Below, one piece after another: positions 17,382 to 25,900 of a stretch of DNA of 64,000 bases; the stretch's first letter is position 1; each line of letters opens with the position of its first letter. Both the position numbers and the translations under genes were made by a program. This stretch comes from Thermostichus sp047462415 (GTDB lineage Bacteria; Cyanobacteriota; Cyanobacteriia; Thermostichales; Thermostichaceae), in assembly GCF_047462415.1 (NCBI RefSeq), contig NZ_JANSJE010000005.1:62001-126000 (forward strand), in the 5' to 3' direction. A model generated the notes under the pieces. That model had not been told where the DNA came from. It saw only the letters and a list, made by a program, of their open reading frames with translations, and did no database searches.

Positions 17382-17774
17382 ATTCCGGAACCTCTGTCTC
17401 TGACGGTCAGCTTGCGCGGCAGCCACGAAGCGCTGCAAAACTGCCAGGTCTTTTACCTGACGGGCCTTCTGGATGCCTTTTCTGAGCCGGTCTTTGTTAA
17501 GGTGGTCACCAAATACTTAGAAGAGGGATCCCCCAACCTTATCCTGGATTTGACGGGGATCGACTTCATCGATAGCTCTGGCGTCGGTGCCCTGGTGCAA
17601 TTGGCCAAGCTGGCACAGGGCCGTGGAGGTATCTTTCAGGTGGTGAGCAACCCCCGCGTCACCCAAACCGTGAAACTGGTGCGGCTAGAAAAGTTTTTGT
17701 CCTTGCGCAACTCTCTGCAGGAAGCCTTGGATCGCCTGAGGGAGGAAGGCGCGGGCAATCCAGAAACCGCCTGA
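17382..17774 (+). CDS. STAS domain protein (anti-sigma-factor-antagonist type), probable ATT start
   Basis: STAS fold: LTVSLRG, FYLTGLLDAFSEPVF, then the key LILDLTGIDFIDSSGVGALVQL, where the phosphorylatable Ser sits in DSSGVGAL, then FQVVSNPRVTQTVKLVRLEKFL. Family members bind anti-sigma kinases or regulate partner switches. The first strand (LTVSLRG) lies upstream of the nearest TTG (17412), so the start must be earlier. No ATG, GTG or TTG is in frame nearby, but ATT 17382 has AGGAG (17370-17374) seven bases upstream, giving 130 residues. CTG 17394 is the alternative. Stop is 3 bases before cobI, so the two are likely co-transcribed. Confidence 0.85.
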   Translation: MPEPLSLTVSLRGSHEALQNCQVFYLTGLLDAFSEPVFVKVVTKYLEEGSPNLILDLTGIDFIDSSGVGALVQLAKLAQGRGGIFQVVSNPRVTQTVKLVRLEKFLSLRNSLQEALDRLREEGAGNPETA

Positions 17775-17777
17775 TAC

Positions 17778-18494
17778 ATGGGCCTGGGAACTTTTTGGGG
17801 GATCAGTGCTGGAGCCGGGGATCCCGAGTGGCTGACCCTCAAAGCAGCCCGCATCCTCGGCGCCGTCCGCTGGGTGGCCTGCCCTCAGAACGCCATCGGC
17901 CAGCCGGGTTTAGCCTATCAAATCGTGCGCCCCTGGCTGCGACCGGAACAAACCCTATTGCCGTTGCATCTGCCCTTTGTTACCCAAGTTGAGCTTCTGC
18001 AGGCGGCCTGGCAAGCGGCTGCCGAGCAGCTGGCCCCGCTTCTAGAACGGGGTGAGGATGTGGCCTTTGTGTGTGAAGGGGATGTGGGCCTCTACAGCAC
18101 CTTTGCCTACCTGGCCCAGGCCCTGCAGCAGCGGATCCCTGACTTGCCCATCCAGGCCGTACCGGGGGTGTGCTCTCCCCTGGCTGCCGCCGCCGCCCTC
18201 GGATCCCCTTTGGCGCTCGGCTCCGAGAAATTGGCGATTTTGCCTGCTCTCTTTGCCCTGGCGGAGCTGGAGGCGGCCTGCGCCTGGGCGGACGTGGTCG
18301 TGCTGATGAAAGTGGCCCCCGTCTATCCTCAGGTTTGGCAGTGGCTGGCGGCAAGAGGCTGGCTGCAGCAGGCCAGCTTGGTGGTTTGGGCCGGTTGGCC
18401 GCAGCAAGTTCTCTTCCCCACCCTGGAAGGATTGGCCGACTATCGCCCCCCCTACTTTTCCCTGCTGATCCTGCGTTGTGAACCTCGGAATTAG
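17778..18494 (+). CDS. cobI: Precorrin-2 C20-methyltransferase
   Basis: SAM-dependent methylation of precorrin-2 (or its cobalt form) at C20 in corrin-ring synthesis. The 238 residues show the tetrapyrrole methylase start FWGISAGAGDPEWLTLKAAR, VAFVCEGDVGLYSTFAYLAQAL (the GDxxxYST-type SAM loop), VPGVCSPLAAAAALGSPLA and VVLMKV. The CbiL (cobalt-early) and CobI (cobalt-late) forms cannot be separated by eye. It directly follows the STAS gene. Confidence 0.88.
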   Translation: MGLGTFWGISAGAGDPEWLTLKAARILGAVRWVACPQNAIGQPGLAYQIVRPWLRPEQTLLPLHLPFVTQVELLQAAWQAAAEQLAPLLERGEDVAFVCEGDVGLYSTFAYLAQALQQRIPDLPIQAVPGVCSPLAAAAALGSPLALGSEKLAILPALFALAELEAACAWADVVVLMKVAPVYPQVWQWLAARGWLQQASLVVWAGWPQQVLFPTLEGLADYRPPYFSLLILRCEPRN

Positions 18495-18560
18495 TTTAAC
18501 TTTTCTTTTATAACTTAAGGCCCGGATAGAGCCGGCTTGTTTCCCTAGAAGAAGGGGAGA

Positions 18561-18594
18561 GATTGGGCTGGTCAGAGGCCAAGCAGCCCCAATC
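18561..18594 (+). terminator. Possible terminator hairpin after cobI
   Basis: GATTGGGCTG (18561-18570) pairs with CAG plus CCCAATC (18584-18594) as a 10-bp stem with one bulged C and a 13-base loop, 67 bases after the cobI stop. No U-tract follows, so it would be a non-canonical terminator or a processing structure. Confidence 0.35.
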
Positions 18595-19233
18595 CAGAAG
18601 GCAGGGATCCCTCTATTGAGCTACATCAAAAAGAGATGAAAAGACCAAGTTAAAGGAATGATCCAGCCCGTTAAGAATGGTTGCTGCCCTTGGAAGCGGG
18701 ATCGATTACAGGTTAGATTATGGGTGTGGTGATTCAGGCGAGGAGGATAATATCTCATCCCCATCAAACGCGAGACACCGCTTCTCGATTCAATCAAATC
18801 CAAAAGGCTCCGTCAGTCAACAGTTTGATCTCAACTTCCGATCCGTTGCTGCGGCAGGCTTTTCTGAGAAGTGGATGTCTCGCCAAGCAGAGCACCTGGT
18901 ACCTACGACAGGTTTTCCTCGAAGTAGAACATGGGAGTTAAAGCAGATAGCTGTTGGGTTTGCTGTAGAGGCCACGAAGGGAAGCAGGGAAGTACTCTTC
19001 CGGAAGCAAGTTTCTCAAGTGGTTTTGCCAGATCGAGAAGCTCAGCCGGCTATTTTGAGTCTCCACGCATGAGCGAGTGCAAGTAGGAAAATCGGTGATC
19101 GGGTTCAGGTGCTCTCAACCTGCAGGCTCTGGCAAGGTGAAGCCAATGCTCAGTGGGACAAGGGCTGCGGGCTTTAGCAATTCTTCGAGGTTCTCTCAGT
19201 TCATAGTTCCACTCTCGCTTTCAGGAGGTTGCT
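18595..19233. other. Poorly coding stretch, possibly decayed DNA
   Basis: About 640 bases where both strands have only short frames without family motifs or normal codon use. Between 18604 and 19829 I see no GGATCC, although the window average is about one per 200 bases, which fits recent or decayed foreign DNA. Frames of 131 residues (18677-19072) and 73 residues (18720-18941) overlap each other; neither has a visible ribosome binding site or recognisable domain. Confidence 0.4.
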
Positions 19234-19386
19234 ATGTTTGCTTTTCTGTCAAAGATTGCTAGAGCAGTTATCCGCATATTTGCTCCTGACAAATCCGATC
19301 TGGTGGAAGTGGGTTACCAGCCCATTACGGATGATGTCTATCGCATCAATGGCTCAGCCTGCCACGCTAGCGATCTGGAGATCTGA
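19234..19386 (+). CDS. Candidate small protein, 50 residues
   Basis: ATG 19234 is preceded by AGGAGG (19223-19228), the strongest Shine-Dalgarno sequence in this otherwise poorly coding stretch, at 5-base spacing. The product starts MFAFLSKIARAVIRIFAP, which could form an amphipathic helix, followed by a polar segment DLVEVGYQPITDDVYRI and a short C-terminus with one Cys. I do not recognise a family. The ribosome binding site is the main support. Confidence 0.5.
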   Translation: MFAFLSKIARAVIRIFAPDKSDLVEVGYQPITDDVYRINGSACHASDLEI

Positions 19387-19702
19387 TCGTAAGCCTCAGA
19401 TTTGATTTGCGTTTTGGAGCACCCACGGGCATTGGCTCAAAAATCCTCGTTTCCAGAGTGTTGTTTGCTAACCAATTTGTTGAATCCATTTTTTGGAGTG
19501 CTCGGATCGGTTACGTGTTAGGACAGGACAACTGAATAAGCCTGGGTCAATTTGCGCTGCAGTTGGTCTGCGGCGGGAGAGGGTGGTTCTCCTCTCTGGG
19601 GTCAAGTTCTACCAGTTCAGTGGCGGCTCTGTTTAGAGGGCCGCCGCTTGTTATGGTTTGCAAGTTGTCTGGCAAAATAATAGGGATGCCCACGGTTGAT
19701 GC
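19387..19702. other. Non-coding gap upstream of the GNAT gene
   Basis: 316 bases with no gene. Around 19618-19650 an imperfect hairpin can form: GGCGG and CTCT on the left arm with AGAG and CCGCC on the right arm, two unpaired G, loop GTTT. It lies about 50 bases before the GNAT start and could be a terminator for upstream transcription or a leader structure. Confidence 0.3.
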
Positions 19703-20212
19703 GTGTTGCCTTCCCTTGTGGTTTATCCGGCTACGTCGGGTGATCTGGATTCCTTAGCCGAGGTTCTCGCGCAGGCTTTTCACCCCCCACTGGGTCTGCA
19801 GCGCTGGATCTACCCGATTCGCAAGCTAGGGATCCGCGAAGATTTGCGCCTCAAGCTGGCGGCCAGGGATCCCTGCTATTGCTGCCTGGCGGCGGCGGTG
19901 GGGGCCAAGGTGGTGGGAACTGCCGAGATCTCTCTGCGGCGCATGGCCCATGGCAAGTATCCCTATCTTTCCAACTTGGCGGTGCTGCCCGCTTGGCGGC
20001 GGCGCGGGATCGCCCGGCAGCTTTTGCTGAGCGCCGAAGGGGTGGTGCAGGGCTGGGGCTATCGCCAGTTGCATCTGCACGTGGTGGCGGACAATCTGCC
20101 CGCTCGACAACTCTATGCCCAACTGCGCTACACTCCCGTCCAGCGCACCTCTCAACTTTGGCAGTGGTTGGGGATCCCGCCCCAGCTTTTGCTCTGCAAG
20201 TGGCTGACGTAA
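19703..20212 (+). CDS. GNAT family N-acetyltransferase
   Basis: A 169-residue acetyltransferase. The acetyl-CoA-binding motif A is LSNLAVLPAWRRRGIARQLLLSAE (R/QxxGxG/A: RRRGIA), followed by LHLHVVADNLPARQLYAQLRYT, the usual motif B. Catalyses transfer of acetyl from acetyl-CoA to an amine; substrate unknown. It starts at GTG 19703; an ATG is not available near. 41 bases lie before the peroxiredoxin gene on the same strand. Confidence 0.85.
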   Translation: MLPSLVVYPATSGDLDSLAEVLAQAFHPPLGLQRWIYPIRKLGIREDLRLKLAARDPCYCCLAAAVGAKVVGTAEISLRRMAHGKYPYLSNLAVLPAWRRRGIARQLLLSAEGVVQGWGYRQLHLHVVADNLPARQLYAQLRYTPVQRTSQLWQWLGIPPQLLLCKWLT

Positions 20213-20253
20213 AGTTATGTAAACTGGAAGGGGGGAGCTAGAGAGGTGTTGCC

Positions 20254-20826
20254 GTGATTGTCAAAAAAGTGGTGGGTAGGATTGGGCGCTGGCTGGGCCT
20301 GGCAGGGTTGTTTGCGGCTTTGCTGGTGAGCGTTGTGGGTGTTCAGTCTGCCCTGGCCCAGTGGGGCACCACTCCCCTGCCGGAGATCGGGGCGCCGGCC
20401 CCAGAGTTTGAGCTGCCGGATCAGTTGGGCCAGGTGCGGCGGCTGGCGGATTTTCGCGGCGAGTGGGTGGTGCTCTACTTCTATCCCCGCGACTTCACTT
20501 CCGGCTGCACGATCGAGGCCCGCCGCTTTCAGCAGGATCTGCCCAAGTTTCGGGCTCTGGGGGCGCAGATTGTGGGCGTAAGCGCCGACTCGGTGGACTC
20601 CCACCGGCGGTTTTGCACGGCAGAGGGGCTGCAATTTCCTTTGCTTTCCGATCCTGAGGGCACCGTTAGCCGCGCCTACGGCTCCTGGATGGGGGAGATG
20701 GCTCTGCGCAACACTTTTTTGATCGATCCTGACGGGATCCTGCGGGCCATCGACCCAATTGTCAATCCCTCTCGGCACAGCGCCGAGGTCTTGGCCCAGT
20801 TGCAAGAGCTGGCCCGGGCCGGCTAG
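20254..20826 (+). CDS. Exported or lumenal peroxiredoxin (PrxQ/BCP type)
   Basis: Thiol peroxidase of the AhpC/TSA superfamily. Residues 1-35 are a signal peptide (positive start, hydrophobic LAGLFAALLVSVVGV, then SALAQ cleavage site), so it acts in the thylakoid lumen or periplasm. Core: GAPAPEFELPDQLGQ, then YPRDFTSGCTIEARRF with the peroxidatic Cys in TxxC context. The usual PrxQ resolving Cys five residues later is replaced (Arg); another Cys lies in RRFCTAEG. LSDPEGTVSRAYG and FLIDPDGILR complete the fold. Start GTG 20254. Confidence 0.9.
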   Translation: MIVKKVVGRIGRWLGLAGLFAALLVSVVGVQSALAQWGTTPLPEIGAPAPEFELPDQLGQVRRLADFRGEWVVLYFYPRDFTSGCTIEARRFQQDLPKFRALGAQIVGVSADSVDSHRRFCTAEGLQFPLLSDPEGTVSRAYGSWMGEMALRNTFLIDPDGILRAIDPIVNPSRHSAEVLAQLQELARAG

Positions 20827-21008
20827 TCCTGCGGGCCAAAGGTCTGCTCGAACTCTTGCAGCAGCTCGTCGATCTCCTCGAGGGCCTGGTTGACATCGAT
20901 GCGCAAGCTGCCCAGGTCTGGCTTTTCCAAAAGCTTGACCAAAGCTGGCCGGCGCTCGCGAATGCGCTTGATGCGCTCTTTTAAGGCGGCAATTTCGGCT
21001 GCGTCCAT
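20823..21008 (-). CDS. Small conserved-looking coiled-coil protein
   Basis: 61 residues, highly charged and probably all helical: EIAALKERIKRIRERRPALVKLLEKPDLGSLRIDVNQALEEIDELLQEFEQTFG has heptad-like Leu/Ile spacing. Family not recognised. Its stop overlaps the peroxiredoxin stop by four bases on the other strand. Its ATG (21008-21006) shares the palindrome CATG with the ATG of the divergent GDPD gene (21007), so no promoter space exists between the two; one of the starts may be wrong or one gene is transcribed through the other. Confidence 0.6.
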   Translation of the reverse strand: MDAAEIAALKERIKRIRERRPALVKLLEKPDLGSLRIDVNQALEEIDELLQEFEQTFGPQD

Positions 21009-21768
21009 GGCTACAGAGATTGTTTCAACTCCTCCAGCCTATCGCTTTCCCACCCGGATCGTCGCTCACCGCGGGGATCACAGCCACGTTGAGGAAAATA
21101 CCCTGGCCGCTTTTACGGCGGCCATCGAAGGCGGGGCCGACGGGATCGAGCTGGATGTGCGCCGCAGCGGCGACGGGATCCCGCTGGTTTTTCACGATGC
21201 CGAGCTGGAGGGCCAGCCGTTGGCGGCGCTCACGTGGGCTGAGATCCGCGCCCGCAAGCCCTCGATTCCCAGCTTGGAAGAAGCGCTGCTCCACGTCAGG
21301 GGCAGGATTGCCCTCGATATCGAGCTGAAAGAGGCGGGCTATGAAGAACAGATCCTCGCCCTTATCGGCAAGCTCTTGACCCCTGCAGAGTGTGTGATCA
21401 CTTCCTTTTTGCCCCAGGTGGTGCAACGGGTGAGAACTCTTCTGGGACGCCCGCACCTTGAAGGGGCCGCCCCCCAGGTTGGCCTGTTGGTGGAAGCGCC
21501 GCCGAGGGAAGAGCAGGGATCCCTGTTGGCCTATTGCCGCGAGCTGGGGGCCGACTTTCTCGCTCCCCACTACGCTTGGCTGGACTTGCCGTTTTTGGCA
21601 GCGGCAGCCCGGGCCGGGATCCCGCTCTACGTCTGGACGGTGAACGATCCGGAGATCATGGCCTTCTGTTTGCGCCCGCCTGGGGAGGATCCCGTGGTTC
21701 AGGGGCTAATCACCGACCGCCCTCAGTTGGCGCTACAAATTCGCGCCCGGCTCTGGGCCGCCTCCTGA
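21007..21768 (+). CDS. Glycerophosphodiester phosphodiesterase
   Basis: Hydrolyses glycerophosphodiesters from lipid turnover to glycerol 3-phosphate and alcohol. The 253 residues show IVAHRGDHSHVEENTLAAFTAAIEGGADGIELDVRRSGDGIPLVFHD, with catalytic HRG...E-N-T, ExDV and HD; later DIELKE and LYVWTVNDPE near the C-terminus. No signal peptide, so it is probably cytoplasmic. Start ATG 21007 puts the domain at residue 16; the open frame extends upstream to 20890 antisense to the small gene. Likely transcribed from upstream through the antisense small gene. Confidence 0.92.
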   Translation: MATEIVSTPPAYRFPTRIVAHRGDHSHVEENTLAAFTAAIEGGADGIELDVRRSGDGIPLVFHDAELEGQPLAALTWAEIRARKPSIPSLEEALLHVRGRIALDIELKEAGYEEQILALIGKLLTPAECVITSFLPQVVQRVRTLLGRPHLEGAAPQVGLLVEAPPREEQGSLLAYCRELGADFLAPHYAWLDLPFLAAAARAGIPLYVWTVNDPEIMAFCLRPPGEDPVVQGLITDRPQLALQIRARLWAAS

Positions 21769-21780
21769 GGATCCCCTGCC

Positions 21781-22512
21781 CTAGACCATGGGCACAAATT
21801 GCACCGGGAAAGCGCCCTTTTGCACCACCCCTTCTGGGGTTTTGTGGAGGATCAGCAAGGATTGGGATCCCTGGCTTTCGCCCACCGGCACTACCAACCG
21901 GCCCCCCACCGCCAGTTGATCCAGGAGCAGCATCGGCAGGGTTGGGGGGGCTGCCGTGACCACGATGGCGTCGTAGGGAGCGTGTTCCGGCCAACCTTGA
22001 TAGCCATCTCCCTGGCGCACCTCCACGTTGCGGTAGCCCAAGGCAGCAAGGGTTTGCTGGGCACGGGCGGCCAAGGGAGACAAACGCTCCAGACTATATA
22101 CCTGTCGGGCCAGCTCGGCCAAAATAGCCGCCTGGTAGCCGGATCCGGTGCCGATCTCCAGCACCACCGACTCAGGGGTGAGGCGGGCCGCCTCGGTCAT
22201 AAAGGCAACGATGTAAGGCTGAGAGATCGTCTGGCCGTAGCCAATGGGCAGCGGGCAATCCCTGTAGGCGCGATCCTGCAGCTCCGGAGGAACGAAAAGA
22301 TGGCGCGGCACCTTGCGCATTGCTTCCAGCACCCGCGGATCGCGGATCCCCCGCTGCAAGATTTGCTCCCTCACCATCCGTTCCCGTTGGGCAGCAAAAG
22401 GACAAGCCTGCCTCTCCCCACCGCCAGCAGCAGGCTCAGGAGCCCCCAACTCGGCAGCCCGGATCCCTGGGTCGGCAGTCCTCCTAAAAAAAGATGAGAA
22501 CAGTCTGACCAT
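21781..22512 (-). CDS. pcm: Protein-L-isoaspartate O-methyltransferase
   Basis: SAM-dependent repair methyltransferase for isoaspartyl residues. Core blocks: MVREQILQRGIRDPRVLEAMRKVPRHLFVP, YGQTISQPYIVAFMTEAA, VVLEIGTGSGYQAAILAELA (SAM motif I), YDAIVVTAAPPTLP and GGRLVVPVG. From ATG 22512 the protein has 243 residues, including a 45-residue Pro/Arg-rich N-terminal extension. The frame remains open to 22650 but those residues look non-conserved. Convergent with GDPD, 12 bases between stops. Confidence 0.92.
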   Translation of the reverse strand: MVRLFSSFFRRTADPGIRAAELGAPEPAAGGGERQACPFAAQRERMVREQILQRGIRDPRVLEAMRKVPRHLFVPPELQDRAYRDCPLPIGYGQTISQPYIVAFMTEAARLTPESVVLEIGTGSGYQAAILAELARQVYSLERLSPLAARAQQTLAALGYRNVEVRQGDGYQGWPEHAPYDAIVVTAAPPTLPMLLLDQLAVGGRLVVPVGESQGSQSLLILHKTPEGVVQKGAFPVQFVPMV

Positions 22513-22792
22513 TGGCCTACACCCTCCCAAGATGATGGGCCGCGGGGATTTTGCTCGAATGCTGCGCCGCAATTGCACAAGATCGCGGATCCCTGAAGGC
22601 TTCCACCTCGATCCTGGCCCACTTTCCCAAGGACTTCCAGCTTTCATCAAGAGATTGTTGCCAAGCCTGCTGCCGCAAAGTCTCTCGACAACCCGGAAAG
22701 CTGAACCCCTAAGGGTTGGGGAGGGCCAAAATTGTAAAGTTTTGTGCGCGATCCGTCGGGACGAGCGATTGCTGGCCTTTCTTTGCCCGCTC

Positions 22793-22985
22793 TAGTCTTT
22801 AAGAGAAAACCAGAAGCTCTTGCCGGAATTGACACAAAAATGCGGCACAATACTCTTAAAACAGCAAATTTCCCGACTTGCGCTCATCCGCCAGAACAAT
22901 GTTAATATCTGTGTCGGGAAGTCTCCGTACTCCCTCGCGAACGCACCTTGAAAACCTTATGGATTCAAGCTTTTCCGGGGGTAGG
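22793..22985 (+). promoter_or_regulatory. CRISPR leader with putative promoter
   Basis: AT-richer stretch on the side of the array opposite the degenerate terminal repeat, so it is the leader. A -35-like TTGACA (22829-22834) and -10-like TACTCT (22851-22856) are 16 bases apart, pointing into the array. An 8-base perfect inverted repeat TTCCCGAC (22870-22877) / GTCGGGAA (22913-22920) flanks an AT-rich core (AACAATGTTAATATC). A DNA-bending or integration-complex site here is inference. No ORF of merit. Confidence 0.6.
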
Positions 22986-25900
22986 GTTGATCCCTACCTT
23001 TTCCCCGCAAGGGGACGGAAACGCAACACCGCTCCCCTGAACAACAATTTCCCCTTGGCGTTGATCCCTACCTTTTCCCCGCAAGGGGACGGAAACACCG
23101 AAGGTGGCGAGTACGACCCGAAGCCGCCGGGTTGATCCCTACCTTTTCCCCGCAAGGGGACGGAAACGATGCCCCAACGTAACTTCCTCGTCCCGCTCCG
23201 GCGTTGATCCCTACCTTTTCCCCGCAAGGGGACGGAAACTGTGCGCTCGATGGTGTCATATCCCACCGCTACGCAGTTGATCCCTACCTTTTCCCCGCAA
23301 GGGGACGGAAACACAGACTTTTCCCGGACGGTGACGTCCAGGCCTACTGGTTGATCCCTACCTTTTCCCCGCAAGGGGACGGAAACGGCAAGGACTAGGT
23401 TCGTCTCTAAAACTTCCCCTTCCTCGTGTTGATCCCTACCTTTTCCCCGCAAGGGGACGGAAACGCTCGGCGCTCAGGAGCTCGCACAAGCAGTCCACGA
23501 AGTGTTGATCCCTACCTTTTCCCCGCAAGGGGACGGAAACAGGATGAAGAGATCTTCACCCTCGCGAACCGTAACGTCTCGTTGATCCCTACCTTTTCCC
23601 CGCAAGGGGACGGAAACGGCAAACCAAATCCTCTGAAACTAAAAAGACAGGTTGATCCCTACCTTTTCCCCGCAAGGGGACGGAAACTGCATGCCGCCGC
23701 GACACGGCAAGACCCAGCTGGTGTCGCGGGTTGATCCCTACCTTTTCCCCGCAAGGGGACGGAAACAGTAGATACCGAAAGCATCAATACCGCCAGCGGG
23801 CCCGTGTTGATCCCTACCTTTTCCCCGCAAGGGGACGGAAACTTCCTGGGTTTTCGGTACCCAGTCCTCACGCGCAGTTGATCCCTACCTTTTCCCCGCA
23901 AGGGGACGGAAACCCGCCCACACACCGTCACCACACGCCCCTGACCGGCCACCGTTGATCCCTACCTTTTCCCCGCAAGGGGACGGAAACTCGAAGGAGC
24001 TGGGTATTTCCAGCTCCAGCAAGACGCACCAAGTTGATCCCTACCTTTTCCCCGCAAGGGGACGGAAACGACGTCGCCCAACCGGAGCTCTACGGCCCGG
24101 CCAAGGTTGATCCCTACCTTTTCCCCGCAAGGGGACGGAAACACTAGCGGCTCCTTAATTATCTTCATATGCGCTTCCTTCAGCTGTTGATCCCTACCTT
24201 TTCCCCGCAAGGGGACGGAAACGTTTTGGGGGAGTCGTCGTCGCCAAGATACGTGTAGTGTTGATCCCTACCTTTTCCCCGCAAGGGGACGGAAACATCA
24301 GCCGGCGGCCTTCGTAGAGAAGGTCCGCCAGCTGGAGCGTTGATCCCTACCTTTTCCCCGCAAGGGGACGGAAACAACCCCACCAGCGCCTTCTCGTAGC
24401 CGGGCTTCTGGGGTTGATCCCTACCTTTTCCCCGCAAGGGGACGGAAACGTGTGTAGGGGGGGCTTGGTGCTACGGCGGTGGGACATTCCGTTGATCCCT
24501 ACCTTTTCCCCGCAAGGGGACGGAAACCCCCGGACGACTGTGATACGGCCAGGGGCTTCAGACGTTGATCCCTACCTTTTCCCCGCAAGGGGACGGAAAC
24601 TCCCACACCGCCTCTTGGAGTCGGGCTTGATACAAGTCCGACGTTGATCCCTACCTTTTCCCCGCAAGGGGACGGAAACGTCTGTGTAGATACTGAGCAT
24701 CTTCTTGTTCTGGCTTTGTTGATCCCTACCTTTTCCCCGCAAGGGGACGGAAACCCAAAAGGCTGCGTCCGCCCGACTTCCAGAGCCGGGCGGGGGTTGA
24801 TCCCTACCTTTTCCCCGCAAGGGGACGGAAACGGTGGAAGCGAAGCGTGGGGGGTGGATACGCTCCTGGCGGTTGATCCCTACCTTTTCCCCGCAAGGGG
24901 ACGGAAACGTGGCCACCGGAGCGAAGCCCTTGAGGTATTGTTTCCCCTGTTGATCCCTACCTTTTCCCCGCAAGGGGACGGAAACAAGGTACTTTGCCAT
25001 GTTCTGTCTCCAAAAAACATTGTTGATCCCTACCTTTTCCCCGCAAGGGGACGGAAACGTAGCGTCGTCCAGGTAGTCCAGAATCTGCTCGTACATGGGG
25101 GAACCGTTGATCCCTACCTTTTCCCCGCAAGGGGACGGAAACCTAGAGCCAGATAGCTTCAACCATTATTGTTGAAGCCACGGGGTTGATCCCTACCTTT
25201 TCCCCGCAAGGGGACGGAAACGATACGTCTATCTACCAAGCAAGCGGGCCTGGGGCGTTGATCCCTACCTTTTCCCCGCAAGGGGACGGAAACGCGCGTT
25301 CGCCGAGGTGTTCGGCGAGGCGGTCGTAGACTGTTGATCCCTACCTTTTCCCCGCAAGGGGACGGAAACGCCAATATATATTCCGCAGGAATGCGCTCTC
25401 CCTCACTATGTTGATCCCTACCTTTTCCCCGCAAGGGGACGGAAACCTCGCCGACCTGGTCGGGGCAGTGGCGGCCCTGCTGGACGAGGGTTGATCCCTA
25501 CCTTTTCCCCGCAAGGGGACGGAAACTCCATCCTAAGGATGTCGGCCAGTCTTGCTACCTCAATCTCGTTGATCCCTACCTTTTCCCCGCAAGGGGACGG
25601 AAACTTTGGATATCAAAATTGGGAATGCCCGCAAGCATTCCCAAGTTGATCCCTACCTTTTCCCCGCAAGGGGACGGAAACCTTTCTCGAAGGGCCCTAG
25701 CGGGTGTGCCGCCACCCGGTGTTGATCCCTACCTTTTCCCCGCAAGGGGACGGAAACCCTGGGTTCTGGTGGCGGATAGGGCAACTCCCGTCCATCGGGG
25801 TTGATCCCTACCTTTTCCCCGCAAGGGGACGGAAACGCCAGCGCTCGTCCCAACTTCCGCCGAACACCCGCGGGGTTGATCCCTACCTTTTCCCCGCAAG

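Noticed and set aside
18677..19072. 131-residue frame, considered as a decayed transposase or a new gene
   Set aside because: Overlaps another frame of similar quality, has no ribosome binding site, no recognisable domain and no inverted repeats at its ends.
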